A stretch of DNA of 64,000 nt, taken from positions 4,276,571 through 4,340,570 of the forward strand of contig JAJEKV010000059.1 in the NCBI GenBank assembly GCA_021234155.1. The letters are read 5' to 3'. The position numbers were made by a program, and so were the translations under genes. Every line of letters starts with the position of its first letter. The stretch's first letter is position 1. The stretch comes from Isoetes taiwanensis (Eukaryota; Streptophyta; Lycopodiopsida; Isoetales; Isoetaceae). Below are positions 19,690 through 32,300 of this stretch, in pieces. Below the pieces are notes generated by a model. The model had not been told where the DNA came from. It searched no databases and worked only from the letters and a program-made list of their open reading frames with translations.

Positions 19690-20535
19690 CGTAATCTAAT
19701 ATGGTATTTCTGATCTTGTTCCTTTGTATTTCGGACAAAATTTTGGTATTTCCGGGTCATATTCATGGTATTTCGCCCAACACCTTGGTCTTTCCGCCAA
19801 CACAATGGTATTTCCGCCAACACCATGGTCTTTCCGCCAACACCATGGTATTTCGCCAACATTCGGTATTCCGCCAACACCATGGTATTTCGGCGGATGC
19901 CTTGGTATTTCCGCCAACACCATGGTATTTCGGCCAATACCCGTATTTTCGGCCGGATACTTTGGTATTTTTCGGCCGGATACCATGGTATTTTCGGCCA
20001 ATACCTTGGTATTTACGGCCGGATACCATGGTATTTCCGCCAACACCTTGGTATTTCGGCTAGATACTTTGGTATTTCCGCCCAAACCCCGCTACTATTT
20101 CTAGCCAATACCTTGGTTTTATGAAATACCACGGTATACGGCCCGGATACCATGGTATTTCCGCCAATGCCTTGGTATTTCGGCTAGTACCTTGGTATTT
20201 CCGCCAATACCTTGGTATTTCGGCAGTTTGGTATTTCGGCCAAATACCTTGGTATTTACGGCCAATACCTTGGTATTTCTTGCCAAAACACGCTACTATT
20301 TCCGGCCAATACCTTGGTTTTTATGAAATACCACGGTATTTTCGGCCGATACCATGGTATTTCGGCCAATACCTTGGTATTTCGGCCAATACCTTGGTAT
20401 TTCGCGGCGGTTGGTATTTCGGCCAATACCTTGGTATTTCGGCCGATTTGGTATTTCGGCCAAATACCTTGGTATTTACGGCGAAATGTTTATTACTCGG
20501 AACAATTGCAATTAAAGCCATGGTATTTCGGTAGC
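19690..20535 (+). repeat. Minisatellite array 1 in the MULE
   Basis: About 40 diverged units of roughly 20 bp, type CCAATACCTTGGTATTTCGG or CCAACACCATGGTATTTCCG. The array lies just beyond the 3' end of the Ulp1-like gene, whose last codons read into it. Each unit has a small palindrome around CCATGG or CCWTGG. Confidence 0.92.
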
Positions 20536-23343
20536 ACATCCATACATAAGCATGGTTCTTTTGTTCGGAACCTGCAATGTGAAATAGAAGGCCATCTTCT
20601 GACGCGCAAAATCTCTATTTTTGCCAATCGCCACAACAAATGTGAAAAAATCGCCGCCACAATCTTTTGCCAAAATCTGCGCTTCAAGAAACAATTCTTT
20701 GAAAAAGAGTTCAAATAGATGTTCAAAAACTAAACAAGCAGCGAGATCTCTTTCACATTTCAGAATCAAAGTTGAAAATTTCAAATGGTCTTTGGTGGTT
20801 TTGCACGTATCCACGACCTCATGTAGCTTGCCCAGCATCATACTGAAAGTGCACCTGCAGTTTGCAACATCCACCTTTCCAAACCAATCAGGGGTCACCT
20901 GCATAGTGAAGCGTACTTAGCATAAACAATGAATAGAGTGAACTCTATAAAATCATACAATACATGGTTTTTACCTGAACAGGCCGAATTTGCAGATCAT
21001 TTAGAATAAAGTCCCTAATGAAACACCGTGTATATACAAGAGTATACACTCTACAATCTGAACCATTTTCTTGCTCAGGACAACGCATTTCCACAGGTTG
21101 GATGTCAACCCATTCTGGGGCAGGGGTGTCCCAAATTTGATGGACCTCTTTCATCAACCTGGAGACATGTCGAACTATCTAATTTCAGAATTATATAACT
21201 ACAGAATTGGGTACATAGTGATAGAAATAGCAACGGGATTCATACTCGCATATTTCACGTGATATCTCAGCAGAATGCCAATTCCTGAGGGAGTCAAAAT
21301 GCAGCAAAGTGGGATGTGGAGCTCCAAGAGTCCGGCAGACTTCCCAATCGGCACAATAAACATATAGGCTCCAATGATGGCTGCAATTAATCAATCAGAA
21401 TTTACTACTTATAAACATATCATAAATTATGAATAGCCAAAGTCTTTGGAAAGGATAACCTTCTACAAACAGGCAGCCAATAGAAGAGGGGTGGCTCTCG
21501 GGGTTTGGCAGGAATCAGCTTCCTCCAGATGGACTTAACCTTCTTCATGTACAGGTCCACAATGGCCGGGTGGAAGAAGACATGAGATCTTCTCCTCGAG
21601 ACCGGTATCGTATGAGAGACAACCCTGTAAGATTTATGAATTCAGTGCAAGAATGAAATAAATGAGAAAGAGTGACACTTACATGAGATACGCTCCCACG
21701 CATTGCTCATTCAGCCAAGATTGTCCCATCTTCTCAGGAATATCCGTACCAGGATGCTCGAATGAGAAGGCCTCACCTTGATCTATCACAAATTCACCTT
21801 TTGGATCCGAGACCGTAGGCCAAAGTGCGCTCCTCAAATGGACAGGCCATTGTGCATTGTAGGCGAGAATTGGAGCAGATTTGGTGCTCTTCCTCTTCTT
21901 TTTTTGGTTAGCCCATTCCAAAGTGATGAGGTCATCCAAGTGCATAAAAAAATCAAAAGAAAGAAGGAAGTCATCTGTCATGGTCACCACTGTTCTCCTG
22001 ATTACCTCGGGATCACCAATACCTCTGTCATCTTCCAATACCAAGTATGTGGATATCTGGTGCACGGGTGATGAAGCAGCACCCACTTCTTCAGATGAGA
22101 GAAATTCAGAACCGATCCTCAACTTTGTTTTTTGAGGTGCTTTGAAAGTCATACCAGCAGCTATAGATTTGCTTAGCTGAGTAACCGGTGTGGAAGGGGA
22201 TCCATGCCCGCTGCTGCTCCACTCAAATCTGCCACAGTGAAGTAACTTCGTCTGCAATCCCTCCTTGCATACCTCTAAATTACCCAAAGCTTCTCGGTCC
22301 ACCCAATCTTTTCTATCCACCTCATCCAGGCCATAATTCTGTGCAATGTATCTCTCATACTGTGCAATTTTTTGTTCTTTCATTCTCTCCCACTCCAGCT
22401 TCCTCCGAGCAACATAATCCTCGGCATATTGCACCAAAGTTTTCTCCTTCTCCTCACCATCTGGAATGTTCTCCAGCATAGCCCGACCACAACCCAAAGC
22501 TAGTTCCCGACATCTCTTCAAAAATCTGTACAGATTCACCTTGTACTTGTATTCCGGATCCAAGGCATTCCTCAAGAAGTATTGCTGCATGTCCCGACCT
22601 TCCCTTCTCTTTTGCTTCACTACAGGAAGCCTTTTTCTACCCTTTGGAGCGCCTTCTACAATAACGTCCCATTCATGCACCTTAAGAAGGTGCTCCTGCA
22701 GCCTCTGCTTTTTTACAGATGACCATACACAACCATGAAACAAACAAATATGCTTTGCCTTCTTCCTACTGTAGTAATACCTGCGTTCCCAAGCTGCCTC
22801 GTCGATCTCCGAGTCCTCATCTGAGTAGGCTGCTACCACTTCAGAAGGCATGGGTTTCCCCCGAACTGGGCTGACCCTCTCTGCCCGCTTCACTTTCTTG
22901 ATCACTCTCAATGAGCTCGGATGCAAAGGAGTTATCTGTTTTTCCTCCTTTGCCTTTGCCTTGGCTTTCAGAGCCCGAGCCCGGGCTGCTTCCATCATCT
23001 CCTGCTCCTCTGGGAACAAATGCTCTTCATTGCCCTCATTCTCTTCTACAACATAATCCGGATCACTATCCTCCGGATCTGCCTCTTCTTCCTCACTTTC
23101 CACTTCCATTCCTTTTGACCAATCTGCTTCATCCCCTTCCTCTGCGGAGATTTCCCCTGACGAATAGAAGTAGGATGAGCTCCCACTATCATCCTCACTC
23201 CCATTTTCTGGCCCTTGGGCACCTGCTGCACCTGCTGTACCTGCTGTGCCGGAACCGCCATAGCGCACCTGCTGTGCCTGCTGTGCCGGAACTGCCATGG
23301 CGCCTGCTCTACCGGAACCCGAAGCCGCCATAGCGCACACCAA
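20512..23343 (-). CDS. Ulp1-like C48 cysteine protease carried by the MULE
   Basis: Five exons on minus: 23343-21683, 21624-21460, 21380-21259, 21174-20975 and 20898-20512. With these GT-AG borders the frame stays open for about 844 residues. The N-terminus is Ala/Gly-rich (start at 23343 or 23331), then acidic, then a C2H2 finger CLFHGC...HLLKVH near residue 200, basic and coiled segments, then the protease core. The core has HHWSLYVYC (catalytic His), LLHFDSL (Asp) and CPEQENGSDCRVYTLVY (Gln and nucleophile Cys). Ulp1 enzymes remove SUMO or related modifiers. Ulp1-like genes are known cargo of plant MULEs; their role there is unsettled. The last exon ends inside the minisatellite (TEIPWL), an unusual C-terminus. 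The usual Gly after DC is Arg, which may affect activity. Confidence 0.87.
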
Positions 23344-23589
23344 TGTCGCCGGAATCGATCCACACTAGCGCACAGCAATAGAACCCTGTTTTTTCGAAAG
23401 AGCTACAACAGCCCTGTTTTTTTGAAAGAGTGCTCTGGTACAACAGTTAGGTGTTTTTGGGCAGGACAACTATTGTCAGATCATTAGATACGCCCCAATT
23501 TAAAAATCAGATGATGATAGTTCTGACAGGCCAGATGACAGAAATTGACATATACCAGAATGTTTGAGAATATCATAAATAAAGCTTTC

Positions 23590-24085
23590 ACGGCCCTGAA
23601 ATACCATGGTATAAGGCCAGAAATACCATTGGTATATGGCCAGAGATACCATGATATATGGCCTGAAATACCATGGTGTGTTCCTAGTAATAACATATTC
23701 AATTGCATGGTCTATGTCTGGAAATACCTTGGTCTATGTCTGGAAATACCATGGTCTATGTCTAGAAATACCATGGTACCATGGCAAGAAATACCATGGT
23801 CTATGGCAAGAAATACCATGGGCTATGTATGTCTGGAAATACCATGGTACCATGGCAAGAAATACCAAGGCAAGAAATACAATGGTCTATGGCAAGAAAT
23901 ACCATGGTCTATGTCTGGAAATACCATGGTCTATGTCTGGAAATACCATGGTCTATGGCAAGAAATACCATGGTACCATGGCAAGAAATACCATGGTCTA
24001 TGGCAAGAAATACCATGGGCTATGTATGTCTGGAAATACCATGGTGCCATGGCAAGAAATACCATAGCAAGAAATACAATGGTCT
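23590..24085 (+). repeat. Minisatellite array 2 in the MULE, opposite orientation
   Basis: About 20 units of the type GAAATACCATGGTCTATGGCAA with variants (ATGTCTGG, GTACCATGGCAA). The core GAAATACCATGG is the reverse complement of the array 1 core CCATGGTATTTC. The two arrays therefore bracket the Ulp1-like gene as an imperfect inverted pair. Confidence 0.92.
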
Positions 24086-24317
24086 AGTCAAAGTTTTATA
24101 GTTCTATTGATGTAAAACATTTTATGTTGTCACAGCCTTAGGACTATGTACATTTTTAGGTGGCAATAGTTGTATTGCTCTAAAACAACTTATGTTGTGT
24201 TAACCTCAGTGGTCATCGCCAGAAATACCATGTTATTCATGGACAGAAATACCATGTCACTCGGGCAAGAAATACCATGTTACCCATGGCGGAAAAACCA
24301 TGGCCAGTTCGTTCCCG

Positions 24318-24620
24318 CCCGCCCACCTCACGTCCGTTCAAAGCGTGGCCCTCTTGAATGCGCCCGCGGTACCACGGACCCGCCACACTTGTGAGAATGA
24401 AGTACCGAGGCAGCAGACCACTGGTTTGCTCATGCGGCGGTTGAACCGCAGTTCGGATGCATGCCCGAATGGCATCGGGTGCATGCGGGAATGGCATGGC
24501 CCGGTTGATGGCTCCCATCGGCGTTCGATGGGCATGGCGTGGCTGATCACGGGGAGTCGAAATACCGAAGTCAAATCTGTCCGGGAAAGACCCGGATCCG
24601 GACTCCAAATCACGGGGTCC
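24318..24620 (-). repeat. MULE right terminal inverted repeat
   Basis: Partner of 16078-16380. Two further copies, without the rest of the MULE, lie at about 29425-29728 and 34535-34838 at the head of the tandem units. Confidence 0.9.
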
Positions 24621-24629
24621 TAGAAACTA
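24621..24629. repeat. MULE target-site duplication, right
   Basis: TAGAAACTA. The same nonamer follows the MULE arm in the two later tandem units (about 29727 and 34838), as expected if those arms were copied together with their flank. Confidence 0.93.
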
Positions 24630-27600
24630 TTGGTGAAACCACAGTAACATCTATTGTATGTCCGCTTCTTTCAATGTGAGTGACATGACCCATTTATTTC
24701 ATTTCAGTTTTTTAGGTATTTGAGCTTATTTGAGCTTGATTGAAGCATGGGGATTTGGTCTAAAAGACACTAGAAAAGCGGAATTTGATTGCTTGCTTGC
24801 GATTGGTGTAGTCGAGATAGCAAGATTAGCAAGCGGGCTAGAGCTTCAATGGCACGGACCTTCGGATAAAGCTGGTTTTTTTCTACAATATTCTCCATTT
24901 TTGCGAGGAGCAATGAGGCGAAAGGGACTGGATTCTTGCTTCTACACAACTCTGAATTTTGCCTCAAGTTTTTGCGGATTAGATCTAGGTTTACGCGGAT
25001 AGGTCTTTTAGCTATTTGGAAGATTCAAAGCCGATTCTTTAGCCGGATCATTTTACGATTTGGGGAAAACACGAGTGTTCTTTAGTTTAACAAACTAGAT
25101 TTTTTAGAGAGATACCATGGTAGAGAGAGATTTTGAGCACGGGTTTCTATATTATATCATAAAAACAAATAAACCAATTGGTTTATGCTTTGTCTCAAAG
25201 CTTAGATTCTGTGCTTATTTCTAAACGTTGTTTTGTGGACTTCTTGAACACAAGGCACGCAGCAACACAAGGCATACTTCAACCAATTCATTTCTTAGGT
25301 TAAATTTTATTTCTCTATTTTCCATTTATATTGTATGCTATTAGCCGTATCCTTATCGGCGGATGAGCATGATGTTTTGATATGCTAATTTGTTTGTTTA
25401 CACGTTGGTATATTTTCGAGCCTCTAATTGCAGATCTTTTGGCACTTTATATGTATGCCTTTTACATTGCCTACGAACATTAATATCTCATAACATATTG
25501 GCCTTTTATATTGCCTGAACATGGTATTTGCTTAGGACCTATCAAGTAGAGATTGGAAATAATCAAAGATGAACTCTATAGCTTGGGTGCTTGACACACA
25601 GGAAATTGGCATCCACAATGTAAGAACTATGTTGTATTTAGAATGGCATATGTTGCGCTTGAAATGGAATAGATTGCAGTGTTCATATGATTGGGGATAT
25701 TTTTACAATTTGATTTATGTTTGAAGCTATAGAAGTGTTAACCAATTCAAAATTTAGATGAGAACACCCCATGTCTTCTTCTTGCGAGTTCCTTGGAGTT
25801 CCTTGTAAAAGCTGTGTTTATTCTGAAGTTGAAGTGCCAAAGTATTTACTTTCATTCTGGTGTTTATGCCCATCCATTTGAGTTCCTTTGTGATTTAATA
25901 ATGCAAATATTGGTTGAGAATTATGCAAATATGGTGATCTTGTGTTTAGGAAATCTTAACATAATCCACTTGCGGAGATGTTTGATGTTTAAATATATGG
26001 CAAGTGCAAAGCACAGGATTTAACAAGATGGCATTTTTTAAATATATGGCTACATTGTTCTAGGCATGAGCACCTATAGAGATGTAACATAACATCCCTA
26101 CACAATTCTTTAGGCCTCAAAGGGGCCAAAAAAATTTAAAAATAATAGAAACTATTACATCCAACGCTTTTAAATTAAAAAACCCTCTATACAATTGTGA
26201 AAAAAAAAATCATAACATAAACCATTAGCCATCACACTTATAATTAAATTCCCCCTGAAAACCCCCTTTGGTTTGAGTGCATATTCACACGGGGGGTGAC
26301 GTAGGGCATCGTAAAAAACAAAATCCAAGCATCCAAAATGGTATTATGCCAAATGTTCCAAGCATTGTAAAAAACTAATAGTAAGTTTGAATCCAAGCAT
26401 CCAAAATGGTATTATGCCAAATGTTCCAAGCATTGTAAAAAACTAATAGTAAGTTTGAAATATTCTGTAATTATAAGAACTATGAATTAGAAACTATTGT
26501 GTAATATAATATGTAGAAGTGCAACAAATAATGTTTTTTCACAATGCATATAAGAACAACAAATTAGAAACTTTAGAACATAGGTGTTGCTTTTCTCAAA
26601 TTTTGGCATTTGGTCATAACCCTATGCTTAAGCAAGGCGATGGAGATGCAATTGTGGAAGCAAGCCATGAAGGTGCAACTGTGAAAATGGACTACATTAC
26701 ATGGATCCAACCCTCGAGCAATCTAAAATTGTCAATGTCCAAATGAGACAGAGATTAATTGTTGGGTTGATGTGATCTTAGGTAAGATTTTGAAAATGTT
26801 AGTCTATATGTGTTGTTCACCTAAGCCCCATGGTTAAAAGTTGCACAACAGACCTGGAGGTATGCCTTGTACCTTCATGAAGTTTAATCATCGTATTGTT
26901 GAGCTTAGAATGTTGTAGCAGCTGCGAAATTAGAGAGATCAGGAAAATTGGGCTTATAGTTCATCCTCGTTGTGAGAGCAATCAGCAGCTCTGAATATCA
27001 TAAAATGATCATCAGTAATAACACACAAAGATGTTATAAAAACCTACAAATTTTACTATAGACAACCAAGCATTATCAGATATGAGCAAAATGGCAAGAG
27101 GAGTAGAAGGCAGGCGCAGAAATGCTTGAGGAACCCGTTGAGTTTTTGCCTACAGTTGTGCTCCAAAACTGCTCTAAAAACCGGTGAAAAAATTCTAGAG
27201 TTTGGATGGATCGTTGAAAAACCATCCAAAGCTGTAATCCTGCACAAATTTGATTGGTTTCTTCAGGCGTTTCTCTTCTTAATCGAACATGGAGCTGCTG
27301 TGGGCTCAAAAAAGCAATATTGAATGAAAATAGAAAAGTTCTACAAAAAAAGGAATAAATCTGACTGTCCACATTAATTTTGGGCTAGTTATGACTTGCG
27401 GCTATTATAGATAACTTTATGGAATCTCCCTAAGTTAGCATCTATGGAAACATCCCCAGGCTTCAAAGGAAAGTTGGGGAGGTTTCCATAGAAGAAAATG
27501 GGGGAGGTTTCCAGTCCTTGGGAGTCTAACCCAAATCAGGCGAATATAATTTGATCGGATCGTGATGGTATAAGAGAGGCATTTTAACAAATGCAAAAAA

Positions 27601-28553
27601 TAGAGGGGCACTTTGAAAATTATAAAAAAATAAAAAGCATTTTCACATTTTGATAAACCTGCATCCAATCCAATGGCCGAGTTGTGCCGAGGTAAACGGC
27701 CTAGATTTCAATCCAGACCCTCTCATCCTATTGGTTGGGGTTAATGGGCCAGTTTGTGCTTGCTTAGGGTGAAATCACACCACGCCCGTCCAAAATTAAA
27801 TACTTAGAGCCATGTAAGAACTTCAGTGAAAAGATCGCCATTCTTTCTATGCAGTAACCTAAGAAGCTTAAGACTAGAAATCGTTAGTGGTTTGTCAACC
27901 TTACAAGTACACCTTGAGTGAAAAAGATCGCCATGGTTTCTATGCAGTAATTGAAATGCTTTAGACTAGTAACTTCAAATGCTTTAAACTAGATAACGTT
28001 ACTAGTTTATAAATGATAACAATGGGCGTAATGTGTTACAAAACCATGCGCATTTAGGAAAAACGCTGTTACATCTAAGTTTGATAAACATAACAGTGCT
28101 TAAGATAATAACCGATACTAGTTTATAAATGATAACAATAGGCGTAATGGGTTACAAAACCACGGACATTTAGGAAAAAAAGAATTACATCTAAGTTTGA
28201 TAAACATAACAGTGCTTAAGACAATAACCGAAACACTTTGACCGATTAAATACTGTTGCTTTATTATACTAAGGGAAAAAAATAAAGAAACCTTATTTTC
28301 GGACGGGCCTCATCACACTATAGCATGCCTAAATTCAAAAAGTCATCTCCACGCAATCCTCCACGCAATCAGATGTAAATTGGCGGCAACGGGCTTCTTG
28401 TGGGCTTCTTCTGAATGCTCACGAATAGAGATTTTGCTTCAGAGATGATCTCAACACAGGTAATTTCTTTCTCCTTGCAATTTATAAGTTTTAAGCCATT
28501 TTATCTTCTTGCATCATCCAAATCCAATTTACCTGATTAGACATCACTTCTAG
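24630..28553. other. Non-coding body of the tandem unit (same in copies 2 and 3)
   Basis: AT-rich and without recognised genes. A 90-codon frame at 24730-25002 is broken in the other copies. It includes a 68-bp tandem duplication (26323-26458, ATCCAAGCATCC...GTAAGTTTGA) conserved in all three units, and dispersed repeat B. Copies correspond to 29740-33660 and 34848-38745. Confidence 0.6.
26098..26312 (+). repeat. Dispersed repeat B (tandem copy 1)
   Basis: From CATCCCTACACAATTC to CACACGGGGGGTGACG. Also at 31205-31412 and 36315-36512, and as a diverged reverse complement at about 40980-41110 (GTGTGAATAAGCACCC ... CCCCTTCGGGGC). Confidence 0.7.
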
Positions 28554-29030
28554 ATGGAGCAAGGCATATGCAATCCACATTCTCCAAATGAGATACAAGT
28601 TTCGAGATTATCAGAAGACACTGGTGGAGGTAGTAGAGCTGAAGTAATTATGAAAATGGGAAGGTTTTTTTTATTGCTGCTTCAAATGAAACAATTATGT
28701 GTTAGTGACGATTCCTACCAATTGTATGTGAGGGCTATAGCTTGGTTGAGAGCAGTAATGACTCTTTTCTCATCATTTGGTTCATCCATTACTAGAGCAA
28801 ACACTCCAAGGTGGTTTTGGATGTATGACAGAGGCATTGGATTGGATCAGGTGCTACTGCAGACCTATACTGATTTAGATTTCAAAAAGAGGTTGCGAAT
28901 CTCTAAAGCAACATTCCAGTACTTATGCCACGAGTTAGGGCCGCTAATGGTAAGACAAGATACCAAGTTCAGGACAACCTTAAAAGGGGGCATGGAATGC
29001 AAACGTTTGCATTGCATCTACATAGATTAA
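28554..29030 (+). pseudogene. PIF/Harbinger transposase N-terminal fragment, copy 1
   Basis: 158 codons with WFWMYDRGIG, DLDFKKRLRISKATFQYLCH, ELGPLMVRQDTKFRTTL. In HARBI1/PIF proteins this helical block (FRMSRATFxYLCxELGP...QDTxFR) precedes the DDE core. Here the frame ends right after FRTTL, and no catalytic D-D-E region follows in the remaining 290 bp of the unit. The fragment is therefore truncated and cannot transpose by itself. Confidence 0.85.
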
Positions 29031-29318
29031 GTTACATTATCTTCTCATTATGGTCTGTATGACTTTGATTTTTGTGGACTACTATAAAAGCTTTTTTTTC
29101 TATGAATATAGGAAGATCAGCTGGATAGAACGAAGCATTTGCTTTGTCACCAATGCGCAATCTCTGTCACAAATGTTTTTATGGGAACGTGTCTTTGTAA
29201 TAACATATTCTTGGATGGAAGTTGTACTATAAGAAAAAGCCATTATAGCAAATTGATAATGTTAACCATTCCTTTATATTATTGTGATCCTTAAAGCATT
29301 TGGACAATTGCCACACGC

Positions 29319-32300
29319 CAGAAATACCATGTTATTCATGGACAGAAATACCATGTCACTCCAGGCAAGAAATACCATGTTACCCATGGCCAGAAAAACC
29401 ATGGCCAGTTCCGTTCCCGCCCGCCCACCTCACGTCCGTTCAAACGTGGCCCTCTTGAATGCACCTGCCCGCAGGTACCACGGACCTGCCACACTTGTGA
29501 GAATGAAGTACCAGGGCAGCAGACCCTGGTTTGCTCATGCGCGGTTGAACCGCGCAGTTCAGATGCATGCCCGAATGGCATCGGGTGCATGCGGGAATGG
29601 CATGGCCCAGTTGATGGCTCCCATCGCGTTCTGATGGGCATGGCGTGGCTGATCACGGGAGTCCAGAAATACCGAGTCAAATCTGTCCGGAAAGACCGGA
29701 TCCCGGACTCCAAATACGGGGGTCCTAGAAACTATTGGTGAAACCCTGTAACATCTATTGTATGTCTGCTTCTTTCAATGTGAGTGACATGACCCATTTA
29801 TTTCATTTCCAGTTTTTAGGTATTTGAGCTTATTTGAGCTTGACGAAGCATGGGGATTTGGTCTAAAAGACACTAGAAAAACGGAATTTGATTGCTTGCT
29901 TGCGATTGGTGTAGTCGAGATAGCAAGATTAGCAACGGGCTAGAGCTTCAATGGCCTGGACCTTCAGATAAACTGGTTTTTGTTACAGTATTCTCCATTT
30001 TTGCAGGAACAGCGAGGCCGAAAGGGACCTGGATTCTTGCTTCTACACAACTCTGAATTTTGCCTCAAGTTTTGCCGGATTAGATCTAGGTTTCTGCCAG
30101 ATAGGTCTTTTAGCTATTTGGAAGATTCAAGCCGATTCTTTAGCCGGATCTGTTTCTGATTTGGGGAAACACAGTGTTCTTTAGTTTAACAAACTAGATT
30201 TTTTAGAGAGATACCATGGTAGGGAGAGATTTTGAGCCTGGGTTTCTATATTATATGCGCAAAGCAAATAAACCAATTGGTTTATGCTTTGTCTCAAAGC
30301 TTAGATTCTGTACTTATTTCTAAACGTTGTTTTGTGGACTTCTTGAACACAAGGCACGCAGCAACCCCAATCATACTTCAACCAATTCATTTCTTAGGTT
30401 AAATTTTATTTCTCTATTTTCCATTTATATTGTATGCTATTAGCTTCGTATCCTTATCTGGCAGATGAGCATGATGTTTTTGATATGCTAATTTGTTTGT
30501 TTACACGTTGGTATATTTTCGAGCCTCTAATTGTGCAGATCTTTTGGCACTTTATATGTATGCCTTTTACATTGCCTACGAACATTAATATCTCATAACA
30601 TATTGGCCTTTTATATTGCCTGAACATGGTATTTGCTTAGGACCTATCAAGTAGAGATTGGAAATAATCAAAGATGAACTCTATAGCTTGGGTGCTTGAC
30701 ACACAGGAAATTGGCATCCACAATGTAAGAACTATGTTGTATTTAGAATGGCATATGTTAGCTTTGAAATGGAATAGATTGCAGTGTTCATATGATTGGG
30801 GATATTTTTACAATTTGATTTATGTTTGAAGCTATAGAAGTGTTAACCAATTCAAAATTTAGATGAGAACACCCCATGTCTTCTTCTTGCGAGTTCCTTG
30901 GAGTTCCTTGTAAAAGCTGTGTTTATTCTGAAGTTGAAGTGCCAAAGTATTTACTTTCATTCTGGTGTTTATGCCCATCCATTTGAGTTCCTTTGTGATT
31001 TAATAACACCTCGTGCAATGCAAATATTGGTTGAGAATTATGCAAATATGGTGATCTTGTGTTTAGGAAATCTTAACATAATCCACTTGCGGAGATGTTT
31101 GATGTTTAAATATATGGCAAGTGCAAAAGCGAGGATTTAACAAGATGGCATTTTTAAATATATGGCTACATTGTTCTAGGCATGAGCACCTATAGAGATG
31201 TAACATAACATCCCTACACAATTCTTTAGGCCTCAAAGGGGCCAAAAAAATTTAAAAATAATAGAAACTATTACATCCAACGCTTTTAAATTAAAAAACC
31301 CTCTATACAATTGTGAAAAAAAAAATCATAACATAAACCATTAGCCATCACACTTATAATTAAATTCCCCCTGAAAACCCCCTTTGGTTTGAGTGCATAT
31401 TCACACGGGGGGTGACGTAGGGCATCGTAAAAAACAAAATCCAAGCATCCAAAATGGTATTATGCCAAATGTTCCAAGCATTGTAAAAAACTAATAGTAA
31501 GTTTGAATCCAAGCATCCAAAATGGTATTATGCCAAATGTTCCAAGCATTGTAAAAAACTAATAGTAAGTTTGAAATATTCTGTAATTATAAGAACTATG
31601 AATTAGAAACTATTGTGTAATATAATATGTAGAAGTGCAACAAATAATGTTTTTTCACAATGCATATAAGAACAACAAATTAGAAACTTTAGAACATAGG
31701 TGTTGCTTTTCTCAAATTTTGGCATTTGGTCATAACCCTATGCTTAAGCAAGGCGATGGAGTTGCAATTGTGGAAGCAAGCCATGAAGGTGCAACTGTGA
31801 AAATGGACTACATTACATGGATCCAACCCTCGAGCAATCTAAAATTGTCAATGTCCAAATGAGACAGAGATTAATTGTTGGGTTGATGTGATCTTAGGTA
31901 AGATTTTGAAAATGTTAGTCTATATGTGTTGTTCACCTAAGCCCCATGGTTAAAAGTTGCACAACAGACCTGGAGGTATGCCTTGTACCTTCATGAAGTT
32001 TAATCATCGTATTGTTGAGCTTAGAATGTTGTAGCAGCTGCGAAATTAGAGAGATCAGGAAAATTGGGCTTATAGTTCATCCTCGTTGTGAGAGCAATCA
32101 GCAGCTCTGAATATCATAAAATGATCATCAGTAATAACACACAAAGATGTTATAAAAACCTACAAATTTTCCTATAGACAACCAAGCATTATCAGATATG
32201 AGCAAAATGGCAAGAGGAGTAGAAGGCAAAGTGAGAAATGCTTGAGGAACCCGTTGAGTTTTTGCCTCTGGTTGTGCTCAAAACTGCTCTAAAACCCAGG

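Larger units (their letters stand above)
16078..24620 (+). mobile_element. Complete Mutator-like element (MULE) carrying a Ulp1-like gene
   Basis: It begins GGACCCCCGTATTTGGAGTC and ends with the near reverse complement GACTCCAAATCACGGGGTCC. Both flanks carry the 9-bp duplication TAGAAACTA (16069-16077, 24621-24629), the size typical of MULEs. Inverted terminal arms extend about 300 bp. Inside are a MURA/FAR1-like transposase on plus and a Ulp1-like protease on minus, the convergent layout known for Ulp1-bearing MULEs (Kaonashi and CUMULE-type). Total 8543 bp. Confidence 0.95.
24220..29318 (+). repeat. 5.1-kb tandem unit, copy 1
   Basis: 5099 bp from CAGAAATACCATGTTATTC to TTGCCACACGC. It contains the MULE right arm, the TSD and about 4.7 kb of flanking DNA. 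It is the only copy attached to the full MULE. Confidence 0.95.

Noticed and set aside
19641..20534. Several overlapping repetitive open frames (GISANTLVF-type and EIPWCWRKYQ-type)
   Set aside because: They are the minisatellite unit read in several frames on both strands; none has coding support.
22911..23333. Plus-strand Pro/Leu-rich open frame
   Set aside because: Antisense shadow of the acidic first exon of the Ulp1-like gene.
23545..24101. Repetitive frames of the NTMVYGKKYHG type
   Set aside because: Translation of the second minisatellite array, not a protein.
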